A DNA stretch of 64,000 bases from CAVXSP01 sp963724645 (GTDB lineage: Bacteria; Acidobacteriota; Vicinamibacteria; Vicinamibacterales; SCN-69-37): contig CAVRVJ010000003.1 of assembly GCA_963724645.1 (NCBI GenBank), forward strand, positions 1,426,001 to 1,490,000, given 5' to 3'. Position numbers and translations under genes: made by a program. Below the pieces are notes generated by a model that did not search any database, was not told the origin of the DNA, and saw only the letters and a list, made by a program, of their open reading frames with translations. Below, in pieces: positions 17,944 through 27,157 of this stretch (its first letter is position 1; every line of letters starts with the position of its first letter).

Positions 17944-20814
17944 GTGAGGCAGACATTTATTTGCGGTCTGATGCTGTTGACGTGCTGCGCCGTCGCCTCG
18001 ACGGGCATCGTACATGCACAGGAAACGATCAACTACGGCAGCATCAGCGGGCGCATCACCGATCCCCAGGGGGCCGTTGTTCCTGGCGCGCAGGTCAGCG
18101 CTCGCCAGACGGACACGAACGTCACCTCGGAGACGGTGACGGATTCGGCAGGACGATTTCGCTTTTCGTACCTCAGAGTCGGACCGTACGAAGTGAAAGT
18201 GCACGTGCAGGGATTCATGGACGCCACGCGCGCCGTGAGGCTCACCATCGGTTCGGCCTTCGACCTTCCGATCAGCGTCGCCGTGGCGGGCCTCGACACG
18301 AGCGTCACCGTCAGTGGGGAAGCCACGGTCCTGGAGGCCGCGCGGAGCCAAATCGCAGGAACGGTGCCGCAGACCGAAGTGCAGAGTCTGCCGATGAACG
18401 GACGTAATTTCCTGGATCTCGCCCTGTTGATTCCCGGCGTCTCGCCGACGAACGTCGGCAGCACCCAGCTCTTCGCCGAAACGTCGGCCGTTCCGGGCCA
18501 GGGCATTTCCATCGCCAGCCAGCGCAACCTGTCGAACAGCTTCATCGTCGATGGCCTGTCAGCGAACGATGATGCCGCAGGGCTCAGTGGCATCCCGTAC
18601 GGCGTGGACGCCGTGGAGCAGTTTCAGGTGGTCACCTCCGGAGGGCAGGCGGAACTCGGCCGCGCGCTGGGCGGATATGTCAACGTCGTGACGAAGAGCG
18701 GCACGAACGCGGTGCACGGCACCGTCTACGATTTTGTCCGCGACGACAACTTCAATGCGGCGAACGCCCTGTCCGGCACGACGCTTCCCATGAATCAGCA
18801 GCAGTACGGCGGGAGCCTCGGCGGGCCTCTCGTCCGGAATCGAACCTTCTACTTCTCGAACTTCGAGCAGCGACTGCTGGATCAGACCGGACTGGTGACG
18901 ATCCTGCCGGAGAATGTGCCGATCATCAACGCCAAGCTCGCAGCGGTCGGGTACCCGGGTTCACCGGTCAGCACCGGCGTCTATCCGAATCCGGTTCACA
19001 GTGCGAACTTTCTCGGAAAAGTCGATCACCAGATCGGCCGATCGGACCAATTTACCGCGCGGTACGGCCTCTATCACGTCACGTCCGATAACTCGCGCGG
19101 CGCCGGCGCGCTGAATGCCCCGAGTGCGTCTGCCGGCCTGGACAACATCGACTATTCCGCTCGCATTCGGCAACACGTGGACGATCTCCTCAAGGACGGT
19201 GAACGAAACCCGCGCTCAGGTTGCCTACGGCGACTTGAAGGCGCCGCCGACCGACCCGTTGGACCGGCCGTCAGCATTACCGGCGTGGCGTCGTTCGGTA
19301 CATTGTCCGGGCACCCAACGAGACGCCTGAACAAGATGTATCAGGTCGTCGACAATCTGACCCACCAGGCGGGATCGCACGCGCTGCGGGCGGGTGTCGA
19401 CGTCGTGTTCAACGATGACACGATCACGTACCCTCGATCGTCTCGCGGCAGCTACGCATTCTCGTCCCTTGCAGGTTTCCTCTCCGGCAACTACAGCGGG
19501 TTTACCCAGACGTTCGGCGACCCGGTGGTGTCGCAGACCAATCCCAACATCGGGATGTACGCCCAGGACGAGTGGCGGGTCGGCTCGGCCCTGACGCTGA
19601 ACCTTGGGCCTGCGGTACGACCTCCAGTTCCTCGACACCGATCAAGACGGATCACCAACAACGTGTCGCCGCGGGCCGGGTTCGCGTGGTCGCCGTCCGC
19701 GTCGCAGGATCTCGTTGTGCGCGGCAGCGCAGGTCTGTTCTTCGACCGTGTGCCGCTTCGTGCCGTCGCCAACGCCATCCTGTCCGCCGGAAACACTACC
19801 GAGCTCGACAACCTGCATCAGCCGGGCGTGTCGGGAATCATTCCGACTCAGGCCGGCGCTCCGACGTTCCCAGACATCCTCCCGGCACGCATATTGACGA
19901 CGACGCTCGTGGATTTCGCGACGATGGACAGGAACCTGCAGAACGCGTACTCAAGGCAGGCGAGCGTGGAAGTGGAACGGTCACTCGGTCCAGGACGCAC
20001 GATCAGCGTCGGGTACCAGTACCTGCGCGGCGGAGAACCTGCTGGCGTCGGTGAACCAGAACGTGCCGACCTGCGTGGCCGCCGGCACGAACAATGGCTG
20101 CCGGCCGAACTCTACCTACAGAAACAACGGCCAGTATTCGTCAGTGGCGGAGTCGACCTATCACGGTCTGCACCTGTCGTTCGTGCAACGCCCGACACAG
20201 TGGGCGAGTGTCCGGCTCAGCTACACGCTGTCGAAGTCGATGAACGACGTTGGCGAGGCTTTTTTCAGCTCGCCGATCGACCCCACGGACATCATGAGAG
20301 ACTGGGGCCGCTCTGACGACGATCAACGGCACCGTCTCGTGATCAATGGAACCGTCAACACGTCGATGGCCCCCGCAACCACGGTCTGGGAGCACATCAG
20401 TCCACGGGTTCCAGATGAGCGGCATGTTGCAGTGGTACTCAGCGCTCCCGTTCAACATCACGTCTGGCGTCGCCAATCTGCAAGCGACGACAAGCCGGCC
20501 GCTCGCCGATGGCGCGACGGCGCCCGCCAACTTCGACGTGCGGGCCGTATCGTTCATCCCTCGAAACGCTGGAATCGGCAGCGATTTCTTCACCCTGAAT
20601 CTTCGCGTGAGTCGCGCGTTTCGGATCACCGGCGATGTCAAGATCGAGGGCCTGGTCGAAGCTTTCAACGTGACGAATCGCGTGAACAACCTGACCAGGA
20701 ATCCCACCTGGGGACCGGGCGCTTATCCCACGAACCCCAATGTCGACGTTCAACCAGATCCTGGCGGTCGGCGATCCGAGGACCCTTCAGTTCGGCGCCC
20801 GGCTGAGTTTCTGA
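17944..20814 (+). CDS. TonB-dependent receptor, CarboxypepD_reg type (multiple frameshifts)
   Basis: The start is GTG 17944 behind GGAGG. A signal peptide (to HAQ) leads into a regulatory-like beta sandwich (SGRITDPQGAVVPGAQVSA), then the plug (SFIVDGLSAND, VTKSGTNAVHGTVYDFVRD) and a long barrel. The frame breaks and resumes near 19172, 19255, 19605, 19650, 20035, 20375 and 20745. Conserved pieces continue across all of them, ending TLQFGARLSF with TGA at 20814. Rejoined, the protein has about 950 residues, typical for acidobacterial receptors. Its substrate is unknown. Confidence 0.8.
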
Positions 20815-20826
20815 CGCGCCTCTCGG

Positions 20827-20845
20827 GGCCGAATTGCGCTGGCTC
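20827..20845. repeat. First copy of a 19-base direct repeat
   Basis: GGCCGAATTGCGCTGGCTC occurs here and again, without a mismatch, at 23078-23096. This copy is 56 bases before the GTG at 20901 of the TPR-LuxR regulator gene. The other copy is 70 bases before a padR gene. A shared regulatory site or a small dispersed repeat are both possible. Confidence 0.45.
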
Positions 20846-20900
20846 TCGTGCGGGACTGGCCGTTATCGGGCTATAGTCGGTCACCGTCGTCGCTCCATGG

Positions 20901-22562
20901 GTGGTCAGTATGAAGGGAGCAACCGAGCTCGAGCTTGGACGCAAGTCGTACGGTGAACAGGCATGGGTGAGCGCCTTCGACTCGCTCGCGAGCGCCGACC
21001 GCAAGGAGCCGTTAGGTGCCGAAGACCTCGAACTGCTTGCACGGTCGGCGTACATGCTTGGTCGGGACGACGACTACGTCGCCGGCTTGGAACGTGCCCA
21101 CCAGGACTACCTCGACAGGGGTGACGTGCCTTCTGCAGTGCGCTGCAGCTTCTGGATCGGCCACAGTTTCCTATTCAGAGGCGAACGGACCCGAGGGACC
21201 GGCTGGTTCGCTCGCGGCGAGCGGTTGCTCGAGAGTTTCGGCCGTGACTGCGTCGAGCGAGGGTACCTCCTGATTCCCGTCTGGCTCGAGCAGATGGGCG
21301 GCGGCAACTTTGAGGATGGCTACGCCACGGCGCTGGGGGCCGCCGAGATCGGCCAGCGGTTCGGGGATCCGGACCTGGTCTGGCTCGCGAGGGACGATCA
21401 GGCACGGGCATTGATGCGACTCGGACGGGTGAAGGAAGGCCTGCGGCTGGTGGACGAAGCGCTGGCCGCTGCGACGGCGAACGATCTGTCGCCGATCGTG
21501 ACCGGCATCGTCTATTGCAACACCATCGCCTTCTGCCGGGCCGCGTACGACGTGCGACGCGTGCGGGAGTGGACTCGCGCGTTGACCGGATGGTGCGAGC
21601 GTCAGCCCGAAATGGTCGCCCACAATGGGCTGTGTTTGGTGCATCGCGCCGAGATCATGCTTCTCGGCGGCGATTGGGAGAGTGCGCTGATCGAAGCGCG
21701 TCGCTCGGCGGAACGGTTCACGCGAGGGGCGCTGAACCGGCTGGCGTGCGGCAACGCCTTCTATTGCCAGGGAGAGGTGCATCGCCTGCGAGGCGACTTC
21801 GAAGCAGCCGAGCAGGCGTACCGCCAGGCGAGCCTGAATGGATGCGAGCCGCAGCCCGGCTTGGCACTCATGCGGCTGGCCCAGGGAAAGGCGGAGTCGG
21901 CCGCCGCCGCTATCCGGCGAATCGTCGGAGAGACGACCCTCCCGCTGCGACGTGCGGGGATCCTGCCCGTTTATGTCGAGATCATGCTCGCTGTCGGACA
22001 CCTCGACCCGGCGAAGGCCGCGTGTCGCGAACTCGACGAAACGGCACAGCATTTCGACTGCGAAGCCCTGCACGCGATGGCGGCACATTCCAGAGGAACC
22101 ACGGCGCTCGCCGAAGGCCGAACGAGCGATGCGCTGATCGAACTCCGGCGCGCGCTGGCCATCTGGACCGAACTCGACGCCCCGTATGAAGCCGCGCGAG
22201 TCCGGCTGGAGCTTGGTCTGGCCTGCCGGACCGTGGAGGATCACGAGACGGCCTCCTTGGAACTGGAAGCGGCGCGAATCATCTTCAAGAAACTGGGGGC
22301 CGTGAGCGACCTCGCGCGCGTCGCCTCGCTTGCGTCAGTTGTCAGCGCCAACACCGAGGCTGCCGATTCGCACGGGCTGACCGGTCGCGAGCTTCAGGTG
22401 CTGCGGCTGATCGCGGCCGGGAAGAGCAACCGCGAGATCGCAGAGGCGTTGTTCATCAGTGAGCACACGGTGGCCCGGCACGTCCAGAACATCTTCGCCA
22501 AGCTGGCCGTCTCGTCGCGAGCGGCGGCGACGGCATTCGCGTTCTCACACCAGCTCGTCTGA
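20901..22562 (+). CDS. TPR-containing LuxR-type transcriptional regulator
   Basis: An intact 553-residue protein; GTG 20901 or ATG 20910 could be the start. Residues about 20-480 form TPR-like helical repeats (for example EVHRLRGDFEAAEQAYRQA), and about 492-550 is a LuxR/GerE helix-turn-helix: LTGRELQVLRLIAAGKSNRE then ISEHTVARHVQNIFAKL. There is no ATPase domain, so it is not a full MalT/LAL protein. It is likely a cytoplasmic activator sensing a ligand or protein partner. The receptor gene upstream and the small gene downstream are candidate targets. Confidence 0.85.
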   Translation: MVSMKGATELELGRKSYGEQAWVSAFDSLASADRKEPLGAEDLELLARSAYMLGRDDDYVAGLERAHQDYLDRGDVPSAVRCSFWIGHSFLFRGERTRGTGWFARGERLLESFGRDCVERGYLLIPVWLEQMGGGNFEDGYATALGAAEIGQRFGDPDLVWLARDDQARALMRLGRVKEGLRLVDEALAAATANDLSPIVTGIVYCNTIAFCRAAYDVRRVREWTRALTGWCERQPEMVAHNGLCLVHRAEIMLLGGDWESALIEARRSAERFTRGALNRLACGNAFYCQGEVHRLRGDFEAAEQAYRQASLNGCEPQPGLALMRLAQGKAESAAAAIRRIVGETTLPLRRAGILPVYVEIMLAVGHLDPAKAACRELDETAQHFDCEALHAMAAHSRGTTALAEGRTSDALIELRRALAIWTELDAPYEAARVRLELGLACRTVEDHETASLELEAARIIFKKLGAVSDLARVASLASVVSANTEAADSHGLTGRELQVLRLIAAGKSNREIAEALFISEHTVARHVQNIFAKLAVSSRAAATAFAFSHQLV

Positions 22563-22686
22563 TCCCGGCGTGTGGTGATTTCTCACCATTTTCCCTGCTT
22601 CCCGAAATTGGTGTTTTCGAGCGATGCGGGTTGCTGGTCTGCGGTGGCAATCTTGTGCCTGTCGACAGACGATGAGGAGGTGCGAG

Positions 22687-22989
22687 ATGTATGTTGTGGT
22701 GTTGCATCGGATCAAGAATGCGCAAGCGTTTTCGCGAGGCGAGCGGCTCATGAAGAACGAGGGTGCACCGGCTGGCGTGCGCGTCCTGCAGTTCTATCCA
22801 AGCCGCGATCGCGCTACGGTGACCTGTCTCTGGGAAGCGCCCTCGGTGGGCCCCGTCCAGGAGTACGTCGACTCCACACTCGGAGACTCGAGCGAGAACA
22901 CCTGCTACGACGTGGACTCGGACTTCGCGTTCGCGCGGCTGCCCCTGGGAGTCCGTGAGTCAGCCGCGGGCGTTTCGTCCACGCGATAG
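22687..22989 (+). CDS. Small conserved hypothetical protein, ferredoxin-like fold likely
   Basis: A 100-residue protein with ATG 22687 behind a strong GGAGG. It begins MYVVVLHRIKNAQAF and has VRVLQFYPSRDRATVTCLWE followed by VQEYVDSTLGDSSENTCY. The alternation resembles small alpha/beta dimeric-barrel proteins of the DUF4242/DUF3303 kind, but I do not recognise the exact family and give no function. It lies between the LuxR-type regulator and a strong hairpin. Confidence 0.7.
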   Translation: MYVVVLHRIKNAQAFSRGERLMKNEGAPAGVRVLQFYPSRDRATVTCLWEAPSVGPVQEYVDSTLGDSSENTCYDVDSDFAFARLPLGVRESAAGVSSTR

Positions 22990-23010
22990 CGCTGCGCTAG
23001 GCGCGCGGCA

Positions 23011-23040
23011 GGCTCGCCTCGACTCAGGTCGAGGCGAGCC
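23011..23040 (+). terminator. Strong stem-loop after the small hypothetical gene
   Basis: GGCTCGCCTCGAC and GTCGAGGCGAGCC form a perfect 13-base-pair stem with a four-base loop, 22 bases after the stop at 22989. There is no T-run, so this may be a terminator of the kind common in GC-rich genomes or an mRNA stabiliser. Confidence 0.6.
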
Positions 23041-23077
23041 ATCATGCCGGTTCACGCGGGCACGAGGTACGTAGGCT

Positions 23078-23096
23078 GGCCGAATTGCGCTGGCTC
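23078..23096. repeat. Second copy of the 19-base direct repeat
   Basis: This is an exact copy of the 19 bases at 20827-20845, placed upstream of the second padR/ADOP unit. A TTGACT box follows about 40 bases later. Confidence 0.45.
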
Positions 23097-23165
23097 GGGA
23101 TGCCTCGCCGTGCGGGCGCGCACAGACGCGCTTTCACTTGACTCTCCAGTAAACGATCGACTACC

Positions 23166-23533
23166 GTGATCACTAGACGGACAAGTGGTGTCAAGACCGG
23201 GCACGCCCGGGTCGAACTGCTCAACGGAACACTCGATCTCATCGTCCTGCGAGCCCTGGCGACGATGGGCCCGCTGCACGCGTATGCGTTGGCTTCGAGG
23301 CTCGATCAGGTCGCCGACCATCCCCTCATGTTGAATCAGGGCACGCTGTATCCCGCCCTCGTTCGACTGGAACAGAAGGGCTGGATCAAAGGTGACTGGC
23401 GCAAGACCAAGAGCAACCTGAGGCGAAGTACTACACCATCACCAAACCCGGGCTTCGCGCCGTCGATCAGCAAGCCGAGCGTTGGCGTCGGCTGTCCGGA
23501 CTCGTCAATAAGCTTCTCCTCAACGAGCCCTAG
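23166..23533 (+). CDS. PadR-family transcriptional regulator (frameshifted near 23415)
   Basis: From GTG 23166 the protein has the PadR winged helix: LNGTLDLIVLRALATMGPLH, then NQGTLYPALVRLEQKGWIKG. Near 23415 the frame shifts; the right continuation, AKYYTITKPGLRAVDQQAER and on to LLLNEP with TAG at 23531-23533, is in another frame. One missing base, perhaps in a C run, explains it. The repaired protein has about 122 residues. It is directly followed by the second ADOP permease gene (three bases apart) and should repress that unit. Confidence 0.85.
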
Positions 23534-23536
23534 AAC

Positions 23537-26182
23537 ATGCGCCGCTTCGTTGCCAGGTTGCTGAACTTCCTTCGAGTGACACGTCCTGAAGACGACGTGA
23601 CGCGTGAGATCAACGCGCATGTGGTGCTGATGCAGGACGAATACGAAGCCCGCGGCATGGGCCGCGACGCCGCGGCACGCGCCGCAAGACTGTCGCTGGG
23701 GGGCATCGAGCAGACCAAGGAGTTGCATCGGGACGCCCGATCGTTCGTTTGGCTCGAGGACGGCCGACGGGACGTTGCCTATGGGCTGCGCCTTCTTCTG
23801 CGAAGCCCACTGTTCACGCTGACCGCCGCGATCTCGCTGGCGATTGGCATCGGTGCCAACACGGCCATCTTTGCGGTCGCCAACAGCCTGTTGTTTCGTC
23901 CACCCGAGGGCATCTCCGAGCCGGACCGGCTCGTCGACATCGGGACGTCGCGCGGCGATGGCGGGCTGAATCCCTTTTCCTACTCGACGTACCTGGAACT
24001 TGCCCGCGGCGCGACGTCGTTCTCCGGCGTGTTCGCGTCCGAAATGTTCTCGCACGTCATGAGTCTCGGCGTGACAGATTCGGCGACCGCCGAACGAGTC
24101 GTCGGCCAATACGTGTCGGCGAATTTCTTCAGCGTCCTTGGCTCTCGTCCATCCGCGGGGCGGGTGTTTACGGCTGCCGATGATCGCACCGGCGGTGTGG
24201 CGGTCCTCGACCATGGCTTTTGGACTCGCCGCTTCAACCTGGATCCGGGGATCGTCGGTCGAGTACTGCGTATCAACGGCCGGCCTTTTGTCGTCGTCGG
24301 CGTCGCCGCACAGGATTTCCGCGGCGCGGGCATGCAAACGCGGGACATCTGGCTCGTCATCGGTCCCGAAGGAAGAAAGTCGAGTGTTGTCGCCGGCGGG
24401 CGCTTGCGGCCCGGCGTCTCCGTGGCGGCCGCGTCCAACGAGACGGCGGCGATCGGCGAAGCAGTCGAACGACAGCGCGGGATCGCACAGCCTGGCAAGA
24501 AGTTGCGCGCCCTGCCGTTTTCGCTGGCCGGTGGCAACCGTAATGTCGTGGCTGGTTTCGCCGTCGCGCTGATGGTGATCGTCTCGCTCGTGCTGGCCGC
24601 GGCGTGCGCGAACGTCGCGGGGATCCTGCTGGCTCGATCGATGGCCCGCACCCGAGAGATGGCCCTTCGTACCGCGCTGGGGGCAGGGCGAGGACGGCTC
24701 GTGCGTCAGCTTCTGACCGAGACGCTGATGCTGTTTCTCCTTGGCGGGGCACTCGGCGTCTCATTGGCGCGCGGCATGGTCGTCCTGGCGCCGCTGTTTG
24801 CAACGCTTCCAATACCGCTCTCTTTCCCGGTCACACTCGACCTGCGAGTGCTGAGTTTCGCGTTGTCGCTATCGTTACTCGCCGCACTGATGTCGGGTCT
24901 CGTTCCTGCGTTCAAGGGCTCGAAGAGCGATCCCATCGGGTCGTTGAAAGAAGGGTCGCCGTCCGATTCGGGCCGCTCGCGCCTCCGCGGTGCGTTCGTG
25001 GTCGCCCAGACCGCCCTCAGCATTCTGCTCGTCGTGATGGCCGGTCTCTTCGTGCGCGCGGTGCGATACGCAGGTATGACGGATCCTGGATTCGATCCGC
25101 GCGGTGTCGAGATTGCCGCGCTCGATCTCTCGCAGGCTGATGGTGACGAGGCGACGCGTTCCCTGTTCTGGCGCAACGTCATCGAACGAGTCCGCGGGCT
25201 GCCTTCGGTTGAGACGGCGTCGGTCGCCCTGGTGCCGCCGGGCGGATTCGAGGGCTACGGTCTGGGAAGCGTCACGGCCGCCGACGCGCTCGTATCCGAC
25301 TCCTTCGAGCCCGCCTGGAATCTCGTGGACTCGCGTTATTTTGCGACCCTTCGAATACCGATTCTCAGCGGCCGAGATTTCTCGGTGGGTGATGTGGAAA
25401 ACGCGCCGCCGGTGGCGATCGTCGCCGACACGATTGCGCGTCGACTCTGGCCGGGGCAGGCTGCGGTCGGAAAATCACTGATCGTGTCGGAGTTCAACCC
25501 GCAAGCACGACGATCGGAGAGACGCCGCGTGCAGATCGTTGGCGTCGTCGGCGATATCAAGTCCAGCAGCTTGATCGACGGTCTCGCCGGGTCGTACGTG
25601 TATCTACCGCTGTCCCAACGGACGATGTCCGCCGCCCCGTTCACCGACAGGGCGTCAATCGTCGCGCGCCGGCGAGCACTCCGGCCGCTGGCTGCGGACA
25701 TCGCCGCCGTCGTTCGCGAACTCAATCCGAACCTCGTCATCGTGAGGTCAGAGACTCTGCAGGACTCTGTGGCCCTGGGGCTCGCGCCTCAGCGCCTGCT
25801 TGGCGCCGTGACTGGCAGCCTCGGTCTCGTAGGCTTGCTCCTGGCATCGATTGGGGTTTACGGCGTGATCGCGTATACCGTCGCCTTAAGACGTCGGGAA
25901 TTCGGCATCCGCATGGCACTTGGAGCCCGGCGCATCAGTATTGTCTGGATGGTCTTGAGACACGGCATGTTGCTCGTGAGCGTCGGCGCGGTCATTGGAC
26001 TCGCCGTTTCTGTGGGCGCCGGTGAAGTGCTTTCCGTGTTCCTGTATGGCCTCCCGGCCATTCACGTGCCGACATTCCTTGGAACGGCGCTGTTGTTCCT
26101 GGTCATTGGCGCCGTTGCCTGCTACATCCCGGCTCGCCACGCCATCAGTATTGAACCGCTGCGCGCTCTGCGCATCGACTGA
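23537..26182 (+). CDS. ADOP-type ABC permease (second copy)
   Basis: An intact 881-residue protein with the same plan as the first copy: prefix domain (about 1-75), helix FTLTAAISLAIGIGANTAIF, MacB periplasmic core, FtsX block (VLAAACANVAGILLARSMAR), then a second core plus FtsX half ending with IGAVACYIPARHAISIEPLR. It has no ATPase partner nearby. It follows its PadR gene by three bases. The two ADOP proteins are clearly distinct in sequence, so this is not a recent duplication. Confidence 0.9.
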   Translation: MRRFVARLLNFLRVTRPEDDVTREINAHVVLMQDEYEARGMGRDAAARAARLSLGGIEQTKELHRDARSFVWLEDGRRDVAYGLRLLLRSPLFTLTAAISLAIGIGANTAIFAVANSLLFRPPEGISEPDRLVDIGTSRGDGGLNPFSYSTYLELARGATSFSGVFASEMFSHVMSLGVTDSATAERVVGQYVSANFFSVLGSRPSAGRVFTAADDRTGGVAVLDHGFWTRRFNLDPGIVGRVLRINGRPFVVVGVAAQDFRGAGMQTRDIWLVIGPEGRKSSVVAGGRLRPGVSVAAASNETAAIGEAVERQRGIAQPGKKLRALPFSLAGGNRNVVAGFAVALMVIVSLVLAAACANVAGILLARSMARTREMALRTALGAGRGRLVRQLLTETLMLFLLGGALGVSLARGMVVLAPLFATLPIPLSFPVTLDLRVLSFALSLSLLAALMSGLVPAFKGSKSDPIGSLKEGSPSDSGRSRLRGAFVVAQTALSILLVVMAGLFVRAVRYAGMTDPGFDPRGVEIAALDLSQADGDEATRSLFWRNVIERVRGLPSVETASVALVPPGGFEGYGLGSVTAADALVSDSFEPAWNLVDSRYFATLRIPILSGRDFSVGDVENAPPVAIVADTIARRLWPGQAAVGKSLIVSEFNPQARRSERRRVQIVGVVGDIKSSSLIDGLAGSYVYLPLSQRTMSAAPFTDRASIVARRRALRPLAADIAAVVRELNPNLVIVRSETLQDSVALGLAPQRLLGAVTGSLGLVGLLLASIGVYGVIAYTVALRRREFGIRMALGARRISIVWMVLRHGMLLVSVGAVIGLAVSVGAGEVLSVFLYGLPAIHVPTFLGTALLFLVIGAVACYIPARHAISIEPLRALRID

Positions 26183-26350
26183 CGTCGCGGGCTGTCTTCG
26201 CTCACTCCGACAAACCGATCGTCTGCGTAGTCGCCAAGGGAGGAGCGACTCTGTCGAGTGCTGCAGGTCGTGCCTGAGCCCCTCGCAAGGTCAGACGACA
26301 GTGGAGAAGCCCTTCTCGAGGACCAGCTTGAACAGCGCCCATGGACAAAT

Positions 26351-26372
26351 AAGCATATATCTGCCTATACTT
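26351..26372. promoter_or_regulatory. Candidate PadR operator just ahead of the third padR gene
   Basis: AAGCATA and TATACTT flank eight bases in an imperfect inverted repeat that ends six bases before the ATG at 26378. The patch is unusually AT-rich for this DNA. Its place between promoter and start fits autorepression by the PadR protein. Confidence 0.4.
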
Positions 26373-26377
26373 CGCCC

Positions 26378-26737
26378 ATGCGCAGAAAGCCGGGGGCCCT
26401 CGTGCCTCTCGAACGTGACATCTGCCTCGCGGCCTTCGACCTGAAACGCCAGGGGACCGATGAGGTTCACGGCTACCAACTCGCCAAGAGCCTGCGCGAT
26501 GGCGCCGGTCATCGGCTGCTGACCGCGTACGGCACCCTGTATCGCGCGCTGGGCCGCCTGGAGAGGATGGGCCTGCTCGCGAGCCGGTGGGAAGATCCCG
26601 CGATCCCCGCGCGTGAGAATCGCCCGGGCCGTCGTCTCTACACGCTCACCGCTGCGGGCAACACCGCCGCGGCCGATGCCCGGCGGCTCGCCAGCGGCGT
26701 GCCGCGACGCGCTCGACGGGGAGTGGTGCCGGCATGA
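26378..26737 (+). CDS. PadR-family transcriptional regulator
   Basis: A 119-residue protein; ATG 26378 was chosen because the upstream open frame has no PadR similarity and the candidate operator lies there. The winged helix is LERDICLAAFDLKRQGTDEV then HGYQLAKSLRDGAG and AYGTLYRALGRLERMGLLAS. It ends RRGVVPA in an ATGA overlap with the next gene. It heads a three-gene unit with two membrane-linked proteins and no ADOP permease, which differs from the other two padR genes here. Confidence 0.85.
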   Translation: MRRKPGALVPLERDICLAAFDLKRQGTDEVHGYQLAKSLRDGAGHRLLTAYGTLYRALGRLERMGLLASRWEDPAIPARENRPGRRLYTLTAAGNTAAADARRLASGVPRRARRGVVPA

Positions 26738-27147
26738 GCTCGACGCTCAGTGGGTTCGCGGCGCACGTCGTCTACGCATGGACGCGTCTGTACACGTGGC
26801 GGCTGCCGCCGGACGTTCGAGACGATCGCCGAAGAGAGATCGCGTCGGATCTGTGGGAGTCCCGCGAAGATGCCGACGGCGGGCTTCTCGCGCTGCACGT
26901 GCTGGGCCGCATGCTGGCAGGGATGCCGGACGACGTGTTGTGGCGTTGGGAGCATGCGCGCCAGCGATCCCGCCGGTCGCATGCGGCAATCACGGTGATC
27001 GCCAGCGTCGTCGTCCTCCTCGTGGCGGCGCTGTGGATCGTCGACCTTGCGCAGGTCGACCTGCCCGAACCGCCAGCGATGGTCAAGGCGATCACGTACC
27101 CACCGCCGCCGCCCCCACCGCCACCGCCGCATCGGGTGCGGAAGTGA
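26734..27147 (+). CDS. Small membrane protein with a proline tail, unknown function
   Basis: A 137-residue protein coupled to padR by an ATGA overlap. Residues 1-75 are a charged, helical cytoplasmic part (YTWRLPPDVRDDRRREIASD) resembling the prefix region of PadR-linked membrane proteins. One helix (AITVIASVVVLLVAALWIVD, about 87-106) follows. The C-terminus is a run of ten prolines and HRVRK. The polyproline tail outside the membrane suggests reach across the periplasm or a binding site. No known family is assigned. Confidence 0.65.
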   Translation: MSSTLSGFAAHVVYAWTRLYTWRLPPDVRDDRRREIASDLWESREDADGGLLALHVLGRMLAGMPDDVLWRWEHARQRSRRSHAAITVIASVVVLLVAALWIVDLAQVDLPEPPAMVKAITYPPPPPPPPPPHRVRK

Positions 27148-27157
27148 ACCCGGAACG

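Noticed and set aside
17944..20814. Programmed frameshifting in the TonB receptor
   Set aside because: Seven breaks in varied contexts and directions do not fit a programmed site. Sequence error is simpler.
20346..20876. An independent gene after the TonB receptor
   Set aside because: Its residues are the last barrel strands of the receptor in another frame, continuing the earlier pieces.
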